Shown: positions 27,739-37,561 of the stretch, in pieces
Numbering within the stretch: position 1 is the first letter of the stretch
Layout: the number at the start of each line of letters is the position of its first letter
From: Heterotrichella gracilis
Taxonomy: Eukaryota; Sar; Xanthophyceae; Tribonematales; Xanthonemataceae
Assembly (NCBI GenBank): GCA_032358255.1
Contig: JAULBX010026940.1
Span: 248,001 to 312,000, forward strand
Length of the DNA: 64,000 nucleotides
Direction of reading: 5' to 3'
Program-made: the position numbers and the translations under genes
The notes under the pieces: model-generated
The model's input: only the letters and a program-made list of their open reading frames with translations
Told to the model about the DNA's origin: nothing
Database searches by the model: none

Positions 27739-28776
27739 ATGGAATTTTCGGCACAGCAAATAGCGCAACTCTTAAATGGAACTGTAGAAGGCGATGCAAA
27801 TACTATTGTAAATAATCTATCTAAGATTGAAGAGGGAAAAGCAAAAACACTTTCTTTTTTGGCAAACCCTGTGTATACCCACTTTATTTATACTACAGAC
27901 GCAAGTATTGTTATCGTCAATAAAACACTTGCTCTGGAAAAACCAATAAAACCAACGTGCACATTAATACGTGTAGATAATGCATACGAGTCTTTCGCAA
28001 AACTATTAGAAATATACACTCAGATAAAAGGAAATAAAGTAGGGGTAGAGCAACCCTCTTTTATCTCGGAAAGCGCTAAAACCGGTACAGATTGTTATAT
28101 AGGAGCCTTTGTTTATATTGGGCAAAATGCAAAGATCGGTAACAACGTAAAATTGTATCCTCATGTTTATATTGGAGATAATTGTGAAGTAGGAGATAAC
28201 ACCACTTTATTTGCAGGTGTAAAATTATATTACGATTGTAAGATAGGCGCAAATTGCACCGTGCACGCAAGTACAGTAATTGGCAGTGATGGTTTTGGTT
28301 TTGCGCCAAATACAGAAGGAAACGCTTTTGTAAAAGTTCCTCAAATAGGAAACGTAGTGATAGAAGATAATGTAGAGATAGGCTCTAATTCGTCAATTGA
28401 CAGGGCTACTTTAGGATCTACAATTTTACGCAAAGGCGTGAAGTTGGATAATTTGGTACAAATAGCGCATAATGTAGAGATCGGAGAAAACACTGTTATT
28501 GCAGGTTTGTCCGGCGTTGCCGGCTCAACCAAGGTTGGAAAGAATTGTATGATCGGCGCGCAGGTTGGAGTTGCAGGCCATCTAAAAATTGCAGATGGCG
28601 TTAAAATAGGTGGTCAGGCAGGTGTGGCATCAAACATCGAAAAAGAGGGAGAAATCGTTCAAGGCTCACCAGCATTTAACAGTAGCGAATTTAAACGCAG
28701 TTTTGTTCTGTTCCGAAACCTTCCAAAAATAAATGAAAAGCTCAACGACTTAATTAAAAAGTCAAACCCAAAATGA
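27739..28776 (+). CDS. lpxD: UDP-3-O-(3-hydroxyacyl)glucosamine N-acyltransferase LpxD
   Basis: LpxD adds the second acyl chain in lipid A synthesis. The N-terminal uridine-binding domain is at residues ~1-100 ([19 protein letters not shown]). The left-handed beta-helix follows ([25 protein letters not shown] and on). The catalytic-histidine segment [20 protein letters not shown] is intact. The 345-residue length is normal. bshB1 follows with a 4-base ATGA overlap. Confidence 0.95.
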   Translation: MEFSAQQIAQLLNGTVEGDANTIVNNLSKIEEGKAKTLSFLANPVYTHFIYTTDASIVIVNKTLALEKPIKPTCTLIRVDNAYESFAKLLEIYTQIKGNKVGVEQPSFISESAKTGTDCYIGAFVYIGQNAKIGNNVKLYPHVYIGDNCEVGDNTTLFAGVKLYYDCKIGANCTVHASTVIGSDGFGFAPNTEGNAFVKVPQIGNVVIEDNVEIGSNSSIDRATLGSTILRKGVKLDNLVQIAHNVEIGENTVIAGLSGVAGSTKVGKNCMIGAQVGVAGHLKIADGVKIGGQAGVASNIEKEGEIVQGSPAFNSSEFKRSFVLFRNLPKINEKLNDLIKKSNPK

Positions 28777-29489
28777 AAATCGATATTTTAGCAATAGGAG
28801 TTCATCCTGATGATGTAGAATTAGGTTGCAGCGGAACTGTAGCTAAACATATTGCGTTAGGAAAAACAGTTGGTATTTTAGATCTTACGCTTGGCGAACT
28901 TGGCACCAGAGGCAATGCAGAGCTTAGAACAAAAGAAGCAAATGAAGCCGCGAAAATTTTAGGCGTTTCTTTCCGCACGCAATTAAAAATGAAAGATGGC
29001 TTTTTTGAAAACAATGAAGCGCACCAAAAGCAAATAATCGAAATTATTCGAAAATACCAACCCGAAATTGTTTTATGTAACGCAATAAACGATCGTCACC
29101 CCGATCACGGACGCTCTGCTAAACTAACGTCTGATGCTTGTTTTTACAGCGGCTTAATAAAAATTGAAACAACGGTTGATGGAAAAAAGCAAAATGCCTG
29201 GCGACCAAAAGCTGTTTATCATTACATACAGGATCATTACATTCATCCCAATCTTGTAATAGATATTACAGATTTTATGGAGGTAAAACACAAAGCCATG
29301 ATGGCTTTTTCTTCTCAGTTCTTTGATCCAAATTCTAAAGAACCCGAAACCCCAATATCCAGCAAAGCTTTTATTGAAACCCTGAATAGTAAAATGGCTT
29401 TATGGGGTAGAGCAATTGGTGTGCCTTACGCAGAAGGCTTTACAGTTGAGCGTTATCCGGGAGTAAATAACTTGTTTGATCTGAAGTAA
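28773..29489 (+). CDS. bshB1: Bacillithiol biosynthesis deacetylase BshB1
   Basis: This zinc deacetylase removes the acetyl group from GlcNAc-malate in bacillithiol synthesis. The metal-binding [16 protein letters not shown] and [11 protein letters not shown] motifs are intact. [13 protein letters not shown] and the C-terminal [22 protein letters not shown] fit the BshB1 subgroup rather than general PIG-L deacetylases. The 238-residue length is right. No bshA or bshC is in the window. Confidence 0.93.
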   Translation: MKIDILAIGVHPDDVELGCSGTVAKHIALGKTVGILDLTLGELGTRGNAELRTKEANEAAKILGVSFRTQLKMKDGFFENNEAHQKQIIEIIRKYQPEIVLCNAINDRHPDHGRSAKLTSDACFYSGLIKIETTVDGKKQNAWRPKAVYHYIQDHYIHPNLVIDITDFMEVKHKAMMAFSSQFFDPNSKEPETPISSKAFIETLNSKMALWGRAIGVPYAEGFTVERYPGVNNLFDLK

Positions 29490-29502
29490 AAGTATTTTGC
29501 AG

Positions 29503-30300
29503 TTAAGCTAAAAATTCTTTTATATATCCACACACTTCCGGCACATGCTCTAAGTTTAAGGTGTGACCGGCATTGGCAACAACTTTAAATTTTGAATTTT
29601 TGATGTGTTTGTGTACCTCGTTTGCTAAATGCACCGGTAATAAAAGATCTTTTTCGCCTTGTATTATCAATGTGGGGGCCGTTATTTTTTCAAGGTCTTT
29701 GCGGTAATCTTTTCTTTCTTTTGTAGCCTGCATTAAATGAAAAATGGCTTGTTTATTTTGCTGTGCATCTAAACGCGCTTCTTTCATCATCTGAATTGGA
29801 ATGATTGGATTAGAAAAATAACCTTCACTTAAAACACTTGGTAACATAATGTCTAGCATTAAATTATAACCGCCAAACTCTAACGCCCGCCACCAGCTTA
29901 ATTCAATAGCATCGTAATAAGGTGTTTTGTGTGCGAAAGTAGAAACCAAAACTAATTTATTTACAAAGGTTGGGTGGTTTACAGCAAAATGCTGTGCTAC
30001 TAAACTCCCATATGATAAACCAATAATAGTTGCTTTGTTTATTTTTTCCTGCTCTAATATTTTTTTGACATCAGCGGCATGCTGATCAAAATCCCGCCAG
30101 TTATCTGCCTTATCACTTTGTCCCTGGAAAATAAGATCGAGTAAAACAATTTTATATTTTTCTTTAAAAAAAGGCAGAACAAAGAACCAGGCAACAGTAG
30201 ATTGTGTTAAACCATTAAGGAACACAAGCGTTTCAGATGCTTCTGTATTTCCCTGTATTTCGTAATAAAGGTTTAAATGATCGGTTGTTTTGCAAAACAT
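29503..30300 (-). CDS. Alpha/beta-fold hydrolase
   Basis: The 265-residue protein has the alpha/beta-hydrolase architecture. The oxyanion loop is VFLNGLTQS, the nucleophile elbow GLSYGSLVAQHFA (Ser in G-x-S-x-G), the acid near PTLIIQGEKDLLLP and the His in NAGHTLNLEHVPEV. The substrate is unknown. It starts 2 bases after the LD-carboxypeptidase stop, so the two are probably co-transcribed. Confidence 0.88.
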   Translation of the reverse strand: MFCKTTDHLNLYYEIQGNTEASETLVFLNGLTQSTVAWFFVLPFFKEKYKIVLLDLIFQGQSDKADNWRDFDQHAADVKKILEQEKINKATIIGLSYGSLVAQHFAVNHPTFVNKLVLVSTFAHKTPYYDAIELSWWRALEFGGYNLMLDIMLPSVLSEGYFSNPIIPIQMMKEARLDAQQNKQAIFHLMQATKERKDYRKDLEKITAPTLIIQGEKDLLLPVHLANEVHKHIKNSKFKVVANAGHTLNLEHVPEVCGYIKEFLA

Positions 30301-30302
30301 TT

Positions 30303-31196
30303 TTAATAGTTTAATTCAGCTTTATTTTTTGTTACTTCAAGCTTCGCTTTTTTCCCCAAGTAAAGCGCCATGTTTTTTTCAATATGTCCGGCTGGGAAAT
30401 TAAAACAAACCGGGTAATCGTATTCTTTAACGGCATCCAAAACAATTTCTTCGGCGGTTTTTCCAAACGGTATGGCGTTGTCTTTCATATCGCTCATACC
30501 ACCAACAATTAACCCTTTTAAATGTTTAAGTTTTCCGCTACGTTTTAATTGTAACATCATTCTGTCAACGTGATATAATTGTTCGTCAAGGTCTTCAATA
30601 AATAAAATTTTATTTTTCCCCGAAACATCGTCAACGCTTCCACTTAGAGCATAGAGCAACGATAAATTGCCTCCAACTATTTCGGCCTCTGCTTTTCCCG
30701 GACGATTGTATTTGTTTTTAGGAATGGTATACTTTATTTTTTCGCCAAATAATAATTGCTTAACAGAATTTGTAGCCTCTTCATCTCTTGGAAATTGAAA
30801 AGCCATGGTGCCATGAATGGCGGCTATTTTTAAATGATATAAGCGGTTATGAATAATAGTTGTATCGCTATAACCAACAAACCATTTTGGAGAACTTAAA
30901 AGTGGTTTGAAGTTGACGTGATCAACAACTCTTAGTGTCCCGTATCCACCACCGCTAATTAAAACTGCTTTGGCGCTTTTATGGTTGATAGCCCATTGCA
31001 GATCGCTTATACGTTGCTCGTCGGTTCCCGCAAACTGATGATGTACTTTAAAAACATTGGGGCCAAGTTCAACCTTTAAGCCCCAACTCTTTAAAATATC
31101 AATAGCGGGTTGAATGGCCTCTTTTGACCGGGCCCTTGCAGTTGCAATAATTAAAATGGTATCGCCTTTTTTTAAATAAGGAGGAATGATGGCCAT
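30303..31196 (-). CDS. LD-carboxypeptidase (S66 family)
   Basis: The family S66 peptidase trims the terminal D-Ala of tetrapeptide stems during peptidoglycan recycling, or cleaves related amide bonds (MccF-type). The visible motifs are SGGYGTLRVVDHVNF, WFVGYSDTTIIHNRLY with the catalytic Ser, GGNLSLLYALSGS, the Glu region FIEDLDEQLYHVDRMM and His in PAGHIEKNMAL. The 297-residue length is normal. No signal peptide is present, consistent with a cytoplasmic recycling enzyme. Confidence 0.92.
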   Translation of the reverse strand: MAIIPPYLKKGDTILIIATARARSKEAIQPAIDILKSWGLKVELGPNVFKVHHQFAGTDEQRISDLQWAINHKSAKAVLISGGGYGTLRVVDHVNFKPLLSSPKWFVGYSDTTIIHNRLYHLKIAAIHGTMAFQFPRDEEATNSVKQLLFGEKIKYTIPKNKYNRPGKAEAEIVGGNLSLLYALSGSVDDVSGKNKILFIEDLDEQLYHVDRMMLQLKRSGKLKHLKGLIVGGMSDMKDNAIPFGKTAEEIVLDAVKEYDYPVCFNFPAGHIEKNMALYLGKKAKLEVTKNKAELNY

Positions 31197-31200
31197 TTGA

Positions 31201-31929
31201 TTATCTCTTTTTCTTACCAGCTTTAGCTTTGGAAGCAGGTTTTTTAGAAGTGCTTTTTTTCAAAGAAGCTGCACGCTTTTCTTTTTTAGCATTTTCGGCA
31301 TTCGACTTCTTTTCCTGGTATTCAATGTTGCTTAAATTCTGTTTGTATTTTGGGTGAATTGGCTCGTTCTCAACCCTAACGTGATACCAGAATTGACCGG
31401 TCTTAATACGGTAGATCTGCATTTCTGAAACACCAAATTTATCTGCAATTTGTTTAAACGACAGTTTTCTCTTAGGGTCCCAGATCATTTTCTTTAATGT
31501 AACAATGCTTTTTTCGTTAAATATCTGTGAGTGCGAACTTTTAACAATCGCTTTTTTCTTTCTTGATAAAATGGCATTAGGGCTAAAAGTCGTATGCGCT
31601 CTATGTTCTGTTTGTGTAGCCCATTTTAAATTATCTACATGATCATTCAAATAATTATGATCTTTATGAATAACGAATTTATGTTTTGGCGATGGTTTTT
31701 TCAAAAAAGCCTTAGCAACTTCTTTATATAAAAAAATAGCCGCTGCTTTGCCGTCTTGCCTTACGTTAAAGCGGTAACTGCCGGCTGTGGGTTTAAAATT
31801 TCTTCTTTCAACCTTGCCACTTTTGTCAAGTAATACACCAAAATGACCATGATTCGAAATTACGTATGGCACCGAAGGTTTTTTGCCATTTACAGTAATT
31901 GTTTTCCAAATTTCTTTTTTATTGCTCAT
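31201..31929 (-). CDS. NUMOD4/HNH-like DNA-binding protein with HTH and lysine-rich tail
   Basis: The 242-residue basic protein has an N-terminal NUMOD4-like segment (EIWKTI...VPYVISNHGHFGVL), then an HNH-like segment, IHKDHNYLNDHVDNLKW, at residues ~87-103. A helix-turn-helix block, LSFKQIADKFGVSEMQIYRI, follows at ~146-165. The last ~40 residues are Lys/Ala-rich, like a histone-H1 tail. It resembles homing-endonuclease parts but is not inside an intron or inserted gene. It stands at the head of a small host operon, so it may be a domesticated DNA-binding or regulatory protein. Nuclease activity is uncertain. Confidence 0.75.
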   Translation of the reverse strand: MSNKKEIWKTITVNGKKPSVPYVISNHGHFGVLLDKSGKVERRNFKPTAGSYRFNVRQDGKAAAIFLYKEVAKAFLKKPSPKHKFVIHKDHNYLNDHVDNLKWATQTEHRAHTTFSPNAILSRKKKAIVKSSHSQIFNEKSIVTLKKMIWDPKRKLSFKQIADKFGVSEMQIYRIKTGQFWYHVRVENEPIHPKYKQNLSNIEYQEKKSNAENAKKEKRAASLKKSTSKKPASKAKAGKKKR

Positions 31930-31954
31930 TCTTAATTATTTTAATAGTTATAGT

Positions 31955-31962
31955 TACTTTTG
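31955..31962 (+). promoter_or_regulatory. Possible -7 box upstream of metG
   Basis: TACTTTTG matches TAnnTTTG and lies 88 bases before the metG ATG. No clear -33 TTTG is seen at the expected distance, so confidence is low. Confidence 0.3.
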
Positions 31963-32049
31963 TATAAATATAACAAAAAAATGATTTATTTGTATTTTAG
32001 GCTAAAAAACACAAAATAAGCATAACGGGTCGCACTTTAGGAGAGGAAA

Positions 32050-34092
32050 ATGAATACAAAATTTAAAAGAACATTAGTTACAGCAGCGTTGCCCTATGCA
32101 AACGGGCCTGTTCATATAGGACACTTAGCCGGATGCTATTTGCCGGCCGATATTTATGTTAGGTATTTGAGAAGTATAGGACACGATGTAAAGTTTGTTT
32201 GTGGAAGCGATGAACATGGTGTGCCTATTACCATAAAAGCAAAAAAAGAGCATACTACACCGCAAGCAGTTGTAGACAAATACCATGCTATAATGGGTAA
32301 CTCTTTTAAGGATTTTGGAATATCATTTGATATTTATTCGCGAACGAGTTCAAAGATCCATCATCAAACAGCCTCCGACTTTTTCACAACATTATACGAT
32401 AAGAAAGGTTTTACTGAAGAGATTACAGAGCAATATTACGATGAGACCGCAAAACAATTTTTGGCAGATCGTTACATAACGGGCACCTGTCCAAAATGCG
32501 GTAATCCTAATGCCTATGGCGACCAATGCGAAAAATGTGGCTCTACACTTAACGCAACCGATCTTATAGATCCAAAATCAACCTTATCGGGAAGCAAGCC
32601 CGTTTTAAAACAAACCAAGAATTGGTTCCTACCACTCGATAAATTACAGCCAAAAATAAAGGCTTATATAGAGAAGCACAGCGATTGGAAAGCAAATGTT
32701 TACGGCCAATGTAAAAGTTGGTTGGATAGTGGAGATGGCTTGCAGCCAAGGGCAATGACACGTGATCTTGATTGGGGCGTGCCCGTGCCGCTTAAAGATG
32801 CTGAAGGAAAAGTATTATATGTTTGGTTTGATGCGCCTATAGGATATATATCTGCTACTAAAGAGTTATTGCCTGATACCTGGGAAGATTATTGGAAAAA
32901 AGATGATTCGCGTTTGATACATTTTATAGGAAAGGATAATATTGTTTTTCATTGTATTATTTTTCCTGCTATGTTAATGGAGCACGGCGAATTTATTTTG
33001 CCAGATAATGTTCCCGCTAACGAATTTTTAAATTTAGAAGGCGATAAGATATCTACTTCGCGTAATTGGGCAGTTTGGTTACATGAGTATTTGATTGATT
33101 TTAAGAATATGCAGGACGTTTTGCGTTATACGCTTTGCTCTAACGCACCCGAAACAAAAGATAACGATTTTACCTGGAAAGATTTTCAAACAAAAAACAA
33201 CAGTGAGTTGGTTGCTATTTTTGGAAATTTTATTAATCGCACATTGGTGTTGACCCACAAATTCTACGAAGGCAAAGTTCCCGAAGCAAAAACATATAAT
33301 AAAGAAGATCTTATTGTTTTAGAAGAACTAGCGGCAGCTCCCGGCAAGGTTGCTAAAGCAATTGAACAATTTAAATTCAGGGAAGCCATTAGCGAATGGA
33401 TGAATGTTGCCCGTATAGGAAATAAATATTTAGCCGAGACCGAGCCCTGGAAATTAATTAAAACAGATGAGCAACGCGTTAAAACAATTATGAACGTTGC
33501 CTTACAGATCTCTTGCAACCTCGCTATTTTAGCTGAACCGTTTTTACCGTTTACTTCAAAAAAATTATTCGAACTATTAAATATTAAGCCTTTGCGATGG
33601 GCTGCTGCAAGTCAAACATCAAACATGGCACATGGCCACAAAATAAATAAAGACGAATTATTGTTTTCTAAAGTGGAAGATGAACAGATCCAAATTCAGT
33701 TAGACCGTTTACAAAAAAGCAAAGAAGACAATTTAGTAAGTGCGGGTCCGGTAGAATTTAAGACTGAAACTACTTTTGATGATTTTTCTAAAATGGATAT
33801 TAGAACAGCTACAATTGTGGCAGCAGAAATTGTTCCAAAAACAGATAAGTTGTTAAAACTGACCGTTGATACAGGTAAAGACATACGTACGGTGGTTAGC
33901 GGCATTGCATTATATTTTAAACCCGAAGATATTATCGGGCACAGAGTTTGTTTGTTAGTTAACCTGGCGCCGCGCAAAATAAAAGGAATAGAAAGCCAGG
34001 GAATGATCTTAATGGCCGAAAACGCAAAAGGCGAATTAAGTTTTGTTTCACCAGAAAAAAATGATATTGAAAATGGATCTATTGTTAAATAA
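32050..34092 (+). CDS. metG: Methionyl-tRNA synthetase
   Basis: It charges tRNA-Met. The class-I HIGH motif is HIGH at residues 22-25 ([13 protein letters not shown]). A zinc knuckle [18 protein letters not shown] is present. The KMSKS loop is the variant KISTS ([10 protein letters not shown]). The C-terminal ~105 residues form an EMAPII/Trbp111-type tRNA-binding domain ([20 protein letters not shown] and [19 protein letters not shown]). The 680-residue length is normal for the long form. The next gene starts inside its last 20 bases. Confidence 0.97.
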   Translation: MNTKFKRTLVTAALPYANGPVHIGHLAGCYLPADIYVRYLRSIGHDVKFVCGSDEHGVPITIKAKKEHTTPQAVVDKYHAIMGNSFKDFGISFDIYSRTSSKIHHQTASDFFTTLYDKKGFTEEITEQYYDETAKQFLADRYITGTCPKCGNPNAYGDQCEKCGSTLNATDLIDPKSTLSGSKPVLKQTKNWFLPLDKLQPKIKAYIEKHSDWKANVYGQCKSWLDSGDGLQPRAMTRDLDWGVPVPLKDAEGKVLYVWFDAPIGYISATKELLPDTWEDYWKKDDSRLIHFIGKDNIVFHCIIFPAMLMEHGEFILPDNVPANEFLNLEGDKISTSRNWAVWLHEYLIDFKNMQDVLRYTLCSNAPETKDNDFTWKDFQTKNNSELVAIFGNFINRTLVLTHKFYEGKVPEAKTYNKEDLIVLEELAAAPGKVAKAIEQFKFREAISEWMNVARIGNKYLAETEPWKLIKTDEQRVKTIMNVALQISCNLAILAEPFLPFTSKKLFELLNIKPLRWAAASQTSNMAHGHKINKDELLFSKVEDEQIQIQLDRLQKSKEDNLVSAGPVEFKTETTFDDFSKMDIRTATIVAAEIVPKTDKLLKLTVDTGKDIRTVVSGIALYFKPEDIIGHRVCLLVNLAPRKIKGIESQGMILMAENAKGELSFVSPEKNDIENGSIVK

Positions 34093-34999
34093 AAGAATAG
34101 TTTTTTTATTTTTTTTTATTACAAGTGTATTTTTTATTAATGCACAGGAAGGAAACGAATATCAAAACACAAAAGACTATAAAGATCCAAAACAATTTGA
34201 AAAATTCAGGAAGCGTCGCAATGTGATCGCAGCCTGGCAGATCAATCAATTAAAAGATGGCGCTTTAGTTGTCAAATTAAAAACCAATATTAAACAGATA
34301 GATGCGTTTAATAGTCACGGGGAAAAAGACAAAGCGGTTGAGAAAATAATAGAAACGTACATTATAAATAAAAATATTATGACGGCTTATTTAGATAATT
34401 TCAAATTTTGTAAAATTTATTTTATTTACAGTAATAGCAATGACAGCTTATTAAAGGGCATAAGAACAGGGATCTTTTTAGATACAAATCTTGCAATAGA
34501 CCCAACTATTAATATGACCGAAAAATTTTATTTAGTTGCCGAGAAAGATTTTACTTACAATTCTTCTATAGGTTTTGTTAAAGAAGATTCAGCAAGATTT
34601 GTAAGAGAAAAAGGCAATCCGAGTGGCGGAATGTATGATGTTGTTATGAAGAATAAATACGGGCACCAGTTAAAGCGACCTTTTCCTTATTTAGGTGGTT
34701 TTGGTAAAAAGATGATCGGATATTTAGGCCCTATGCCAATGTATTACAAGTATGCTGATAATAAGATCACATACGCAATAGATAAAACCCAATTATTTGA
34801 TAGGCAAATGGCTCCTTCAAAGAATTTTAAGTCGCAGCCGGCAGGGTTTAAAACGCTTATGCTACATAAAGGCGATGTTTACGAGTCTATTAGTTTTGGA
34901 GTTGAACAATTAAATGATAATCTAAAACAATTCTATCAAGGCAATACAAAACCGGAAGAAGACAAGATCGATCCTGAGATCAAGCCTTTTTTATATTAG
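34073..34999 (+). CDS. Conserved secreted protein of unknown function
   Basis: The protein has a signal peptide ([20 protein letters not shown]) and a soluble body of ~285 residues with no recognised domain. The ATG at 34073, inside the metG end (20-base overlap), is preferred because it puts the signal peptide at the N-terminus. The frame extends upstream to an ATG at 34043 with non-signal residues. Coupling to metG looks like read-through operon organisation. A strong terminator follows. Confidence 0.7.
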   Translation: MDLLLNKRIVFLFFFITSVFFINAQEGNEYQNTKDYKDPKQFEKFRKRRNVIAAWQINQLKDGALVVKLKTNIKQIDAFNSHGEKDKAVEKIIETYIINKNIMTAYLDNFKFCKIYFIYSNSNDSLLKGIRTGIFLDTNLAIDPTINMTEKFYLVAEKDFTYNSSIGFVKEDSARFVREKGNPSGGMYDVVMKNKYGHQLKRPFPYLGGFGKKMIGYLGPMPMYYKYADNKITYAIDKTQLFDRQMAPSKNFKSQPAGFKTLMLHKGDVYESISFGVEQLNDNLKQFYQGNTKPEEDKIDPEIKPFLY

Positions 35000-35032
35000 A
35001 ATTATTTTTAAAAACCCTTAACTATAACTAAC

Positions 35033-35070
35033 AAAAAGCCCATTGTAATTTTTTACAATGGGCTTTTTTT
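35033..35070. terminator. Bidirectional terminator
   Basis: A 16-base stem, AAAAAGCCCATTGTAA (35033-35048), pairs with TTACAATGGGCTTTTT around a TTTT loop and ends in a T-run. It separates the plus-strand secreted protein from the convergent S46 peptidase. Confidence 0.9.
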
Positions 35071-35087
35071 AATGCAATTCAAAAGGT

Positions 35088-37247
35088 TTAGTTTTTCATA
35101 ATTACTAATTCATCAATAATGTTTTTTGCGCCGCCTAGTTTATCAATTACAAACAATACAAATCTAACGTCAACACAGATAGTTCGGTTTAAGTTCTTAT
35201 CAAAAGCTATTTTGTGGCTTAATGCTTCGTAGTTCCCGTCAAAAGCCAAACCTATAAGTTCTCCTTTGGCATTAATAACCGGCGAGCCCGAGTTGCCACC
35301 TGTAATGTCATCTGTAGTTATAAACGAGACTACGATGTCGTTTGTCTGTTTGTCAATATACTGACCGTAATCTTTATTTTTTATTAGTTCAATTAATTTT
35401 GCAGGCGCATCAAATTCATAATCTCCCGGTTTGTATTTTTCCATCAAACCATTTAATGTACAAACATAATTATAGCTTACACCATCTCTGGGTGTGTATG
35501 ATTTTACATTACCATAAGAAACGCGCATCGATTGATTTGCATCTGGATACATAGCTTGTCCTTTTTTCATTTCAAGAACACCTTTTAAATATTTTTTATT
35601 TAAGGCGTAAGTTGCACCAGTAAAATCAGTAAAAAATTTACCGTAATTATTATTAAAGTTGTCTAAAAAATCAATTGCTGTTTTGTATGCCGGATCTTTG
35701 TGAAGCAATGCGGTGTCCGGTTTCGCCATAAAGGCTTCCCACTTATCTTTATTAAGAATAAGTGTATTAGCAAAAACATCATTCGCAAATTTTTCGTAGG
35801 TCTCGTCTTTTTCTAATGAACCATAAGTTGTTTTGAGTCTGCTGTAAAAAGCTTGCGGTCTTTGGCTTGCATCAATATCTGTATAAAATAATTTAGTTAC
35901 AATACCTAAGATATTTCTGTCTGAAATGATGTTTTCGTTTTTTATAAATCTTTCCTGTGCACCTTTTAATGCAGTAATCGTTTTGTTTAAACTTTCTGAA
36001 GTCGTTGTCTTGTCAGAAAGCGCTACGTCAAGCGTTTTTAATGTAGCAGCAAAAGCAAGTAAAGGCGAGCCCATAATACCTTCTGTAATATAAACCCTGT
36101 GTTTAGCATATGGTCTCCAATTATCGTAAGCATTTTTAATCGTCCCAAACAAATTATCATATTCAGGTTTGCCTTTTGCCCATGCTTCAAAAGCGGCTTC
36201 ATCTTTTTGTTTTTGTGCAATAGTGTTGTATTTTACTAATTGTTTTGTTTCGCCGTCAAAAAATTTCCAATAGTTGGCTACTTGAGCATAGTAACTTGCT
36301 AACTGAATTTTATTTGCAGGATCCTTCAACATTTCAGTCATCATTAATTTTAAACGCGCATCGCGTAAACTAACAGTAAAGGGATTTTCAATATCAATTT
36401 TTAATTTAACGCCATAAGAAGTTTCATAACGGTTTGTGCTGCCAGGGTAACCGTAGATCATAGAAAAATCGCCATCTTTTATCCCTTTTATGGATACAGG
36501 AAGAAAATGTTTTGGAACATACGGAATATTTTCAGCGCTATAATCAGCAGGCTTTCCGTCTTTGCTCATATAAACACGGAAAATAGAAAAATCACCTGTA
36601 TGGCGCGGCCATTCCCAATTATCAGTATCTCCACCAAATTTACCAATACTTTCAGGCGGCGCTCCAACAAGACGTATATCTGTAAATCTTTGGTATGTGA
36701 ATTGTAAGAATTGATTGCCTTTAAAAAAACTTCCTATCCTTATTTCGTAACCTGTACCTTCGCCAGCCTTGGCAGACATAGCGCCCAAGATGCCCGGAAG
36801 TTTTGCAGCCAGTTCGTTTGCAGGAATATCTTTTATTTTTTCATTCACCTTATCCGTTACATCATCAATATTTAATAAGAACTGAACACTTAATCCGGGA
36901 CTAGCAATTTCTTCTTGTTTTGATTTAGCCCAAAAACCATCTCTTAAATAATTGTGTGCAACTGAGCTTGCGGCTGCAATACTGCCATAACCACAGTGAT
37001 GGTTGGTAAAAACCAAACCTTCTTTACTAACTATTTCGGCAGTGCAGCCGCCACCAAATAAAACGATTGCATCCTTTATGCTATTTTTATTAGCACTATA
37101 AAGTTGTTCTTTTGTAAGTTTAAGACCTTTCTTAACCATATCGGCATACGTTTTTTCGCCAATAAGTTGTACCAACCACATGCCTTCATCAGCCTTAATT
37201 GAAAAAAAGCTTAGGGTAATAAATAAAACGGAAAATAGTTTTTTCAT
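35088..37247 (-). CDS. S46-family dipeptidyl-peptidase, DPP7-like
   Basis: This periplasmic serine exopeptidase removes dipeptides from the N-terminus of oligopeptides. A signal peptide is present (KKLFSVLFITLSFFSIKA). The catalytic residues are the His in FTNHHCGYG (residues 83-84), the Asp in TDNWEWPRHTGDF and the Ser in TGGNSGSPVINAKG. The position that sets specificity reads AFDGNYEA (Gly). This matches the DPP7 class for hydrophobic P1 rather than the Arg of DPP11 (acidic P1). The start is ATG 37247, so the length is 719, close to known DPP7. It probably feeds peptide-based growth. Confidence 0.9.
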   Translation of the reverse strand: MKKLFSVLFITLSFFSIKADEGMWLVQLIGEKTYADMVKKGLKLTKEQLYSANKNSIKDAIVLFGGGCTAEIVSKEGLVFTNHHCGYGSIAAASSVAHNYLRDGFWAKSKQEEIASPGLSVQFLLNIDDVTDKVNEKIKDIPANELAAKLPGILGAMSAKAGEGTGYEIRIGSFFKGNQFLQFTYQRFTDIRLVGAPPESIGKFGGDTDNWEWPRHTGDFSIFRVYMSKDGKPADYSAENIPYVPKHFLPVSIKGIKDGDFSMIYGYPGSTNRYETSYGVKLKIDIENPFTVSLRDARLKLMMTEMLKDPANKIQLASYYAQVANYWKFFDGETKQLVKYNTIAQKQKDEAAFEAWAKGKPEYDNLFGTIKNAYDNWRPYAKHRVYITEGIMGSPLLAFAATLKTLDVALSDKTTTSESLNKTITALKGAQERFIKNENIISDRNILGIVTKLFYTDIDASQRPQAFYSRLKTTYGSLEKDETYEKFANDVFANTLILNKDKWEAFMAKPDTALLHKDPAYKTAIDFLDNFNNNYGKFFTDFTGATYALNKKYLKGVLEMKKGQAMYPDANQSMRVSYGNVKSYTPRDGVSYNYVCTLNGLMEKYKPGDYEFDAPAKLIELIKNKDYGQYIDKQTNDIVVSFITTDDITGGNSGSPVINAKGELIGLAFDGNYEALSHKIAFDKNLNRTICVDVRFVLFVIDKLGGAKNIIDELVIMKN

Positions 37248-37561
37248 AAATTTAAAATAGAGCACAAAATTAGCAATGAAACCGATATTAAGTTAACTTT
37301 TAGATGAATAGCTTAATATTTAGATGGTTTAAGGTATATTTTCTATTAAGCATTAAAGTTAAAATCAACAATAAACCTCATTTGCTAGGGAAACACAAAA
37401 TTACTCACCCTAAAAGGGGGATGCATTTTTTTGGGAAAAATACGCAGACGTTATCTAAACATGCAGCTTTTTTATAGCACTTATTTAAGAAATTTGAAGC
37501 AGGCGTTCTAAAAATTTTTTAACTGGAATAAATCCTTATTTTTGTTAGGCACCCTTAGCAC
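37248..37561. other. Divergent intergenic region with an operator-like palindrome
   Basis: This 314-base gap lies between divergent genes. It holds a CCCT-AAA-AGGG palindrome (37408-37418) followed by a G-rich and then T-rich stretch, and a TAnnTTTG-type box near 37537. No open frame or RNA gene is seen. Confidence 0.4.
37537..37544 (+). promoter_or_regulatory. -7 promoter box before the barrel-like protein
   Basis: TATTTTTG matches TAnnTTTG exactly and lies 18 bases before the ATG at 37562, a plausible short leader. The -33 region is T-rich but lacks a clear TTTG. Confidence 0.4.

Noticed and set aside
31201-31929. Mobile group I intron or intein carrying the HNH gene
   Set aside because: The flanking genes are whole host genes and no intron or intein borders were seen.
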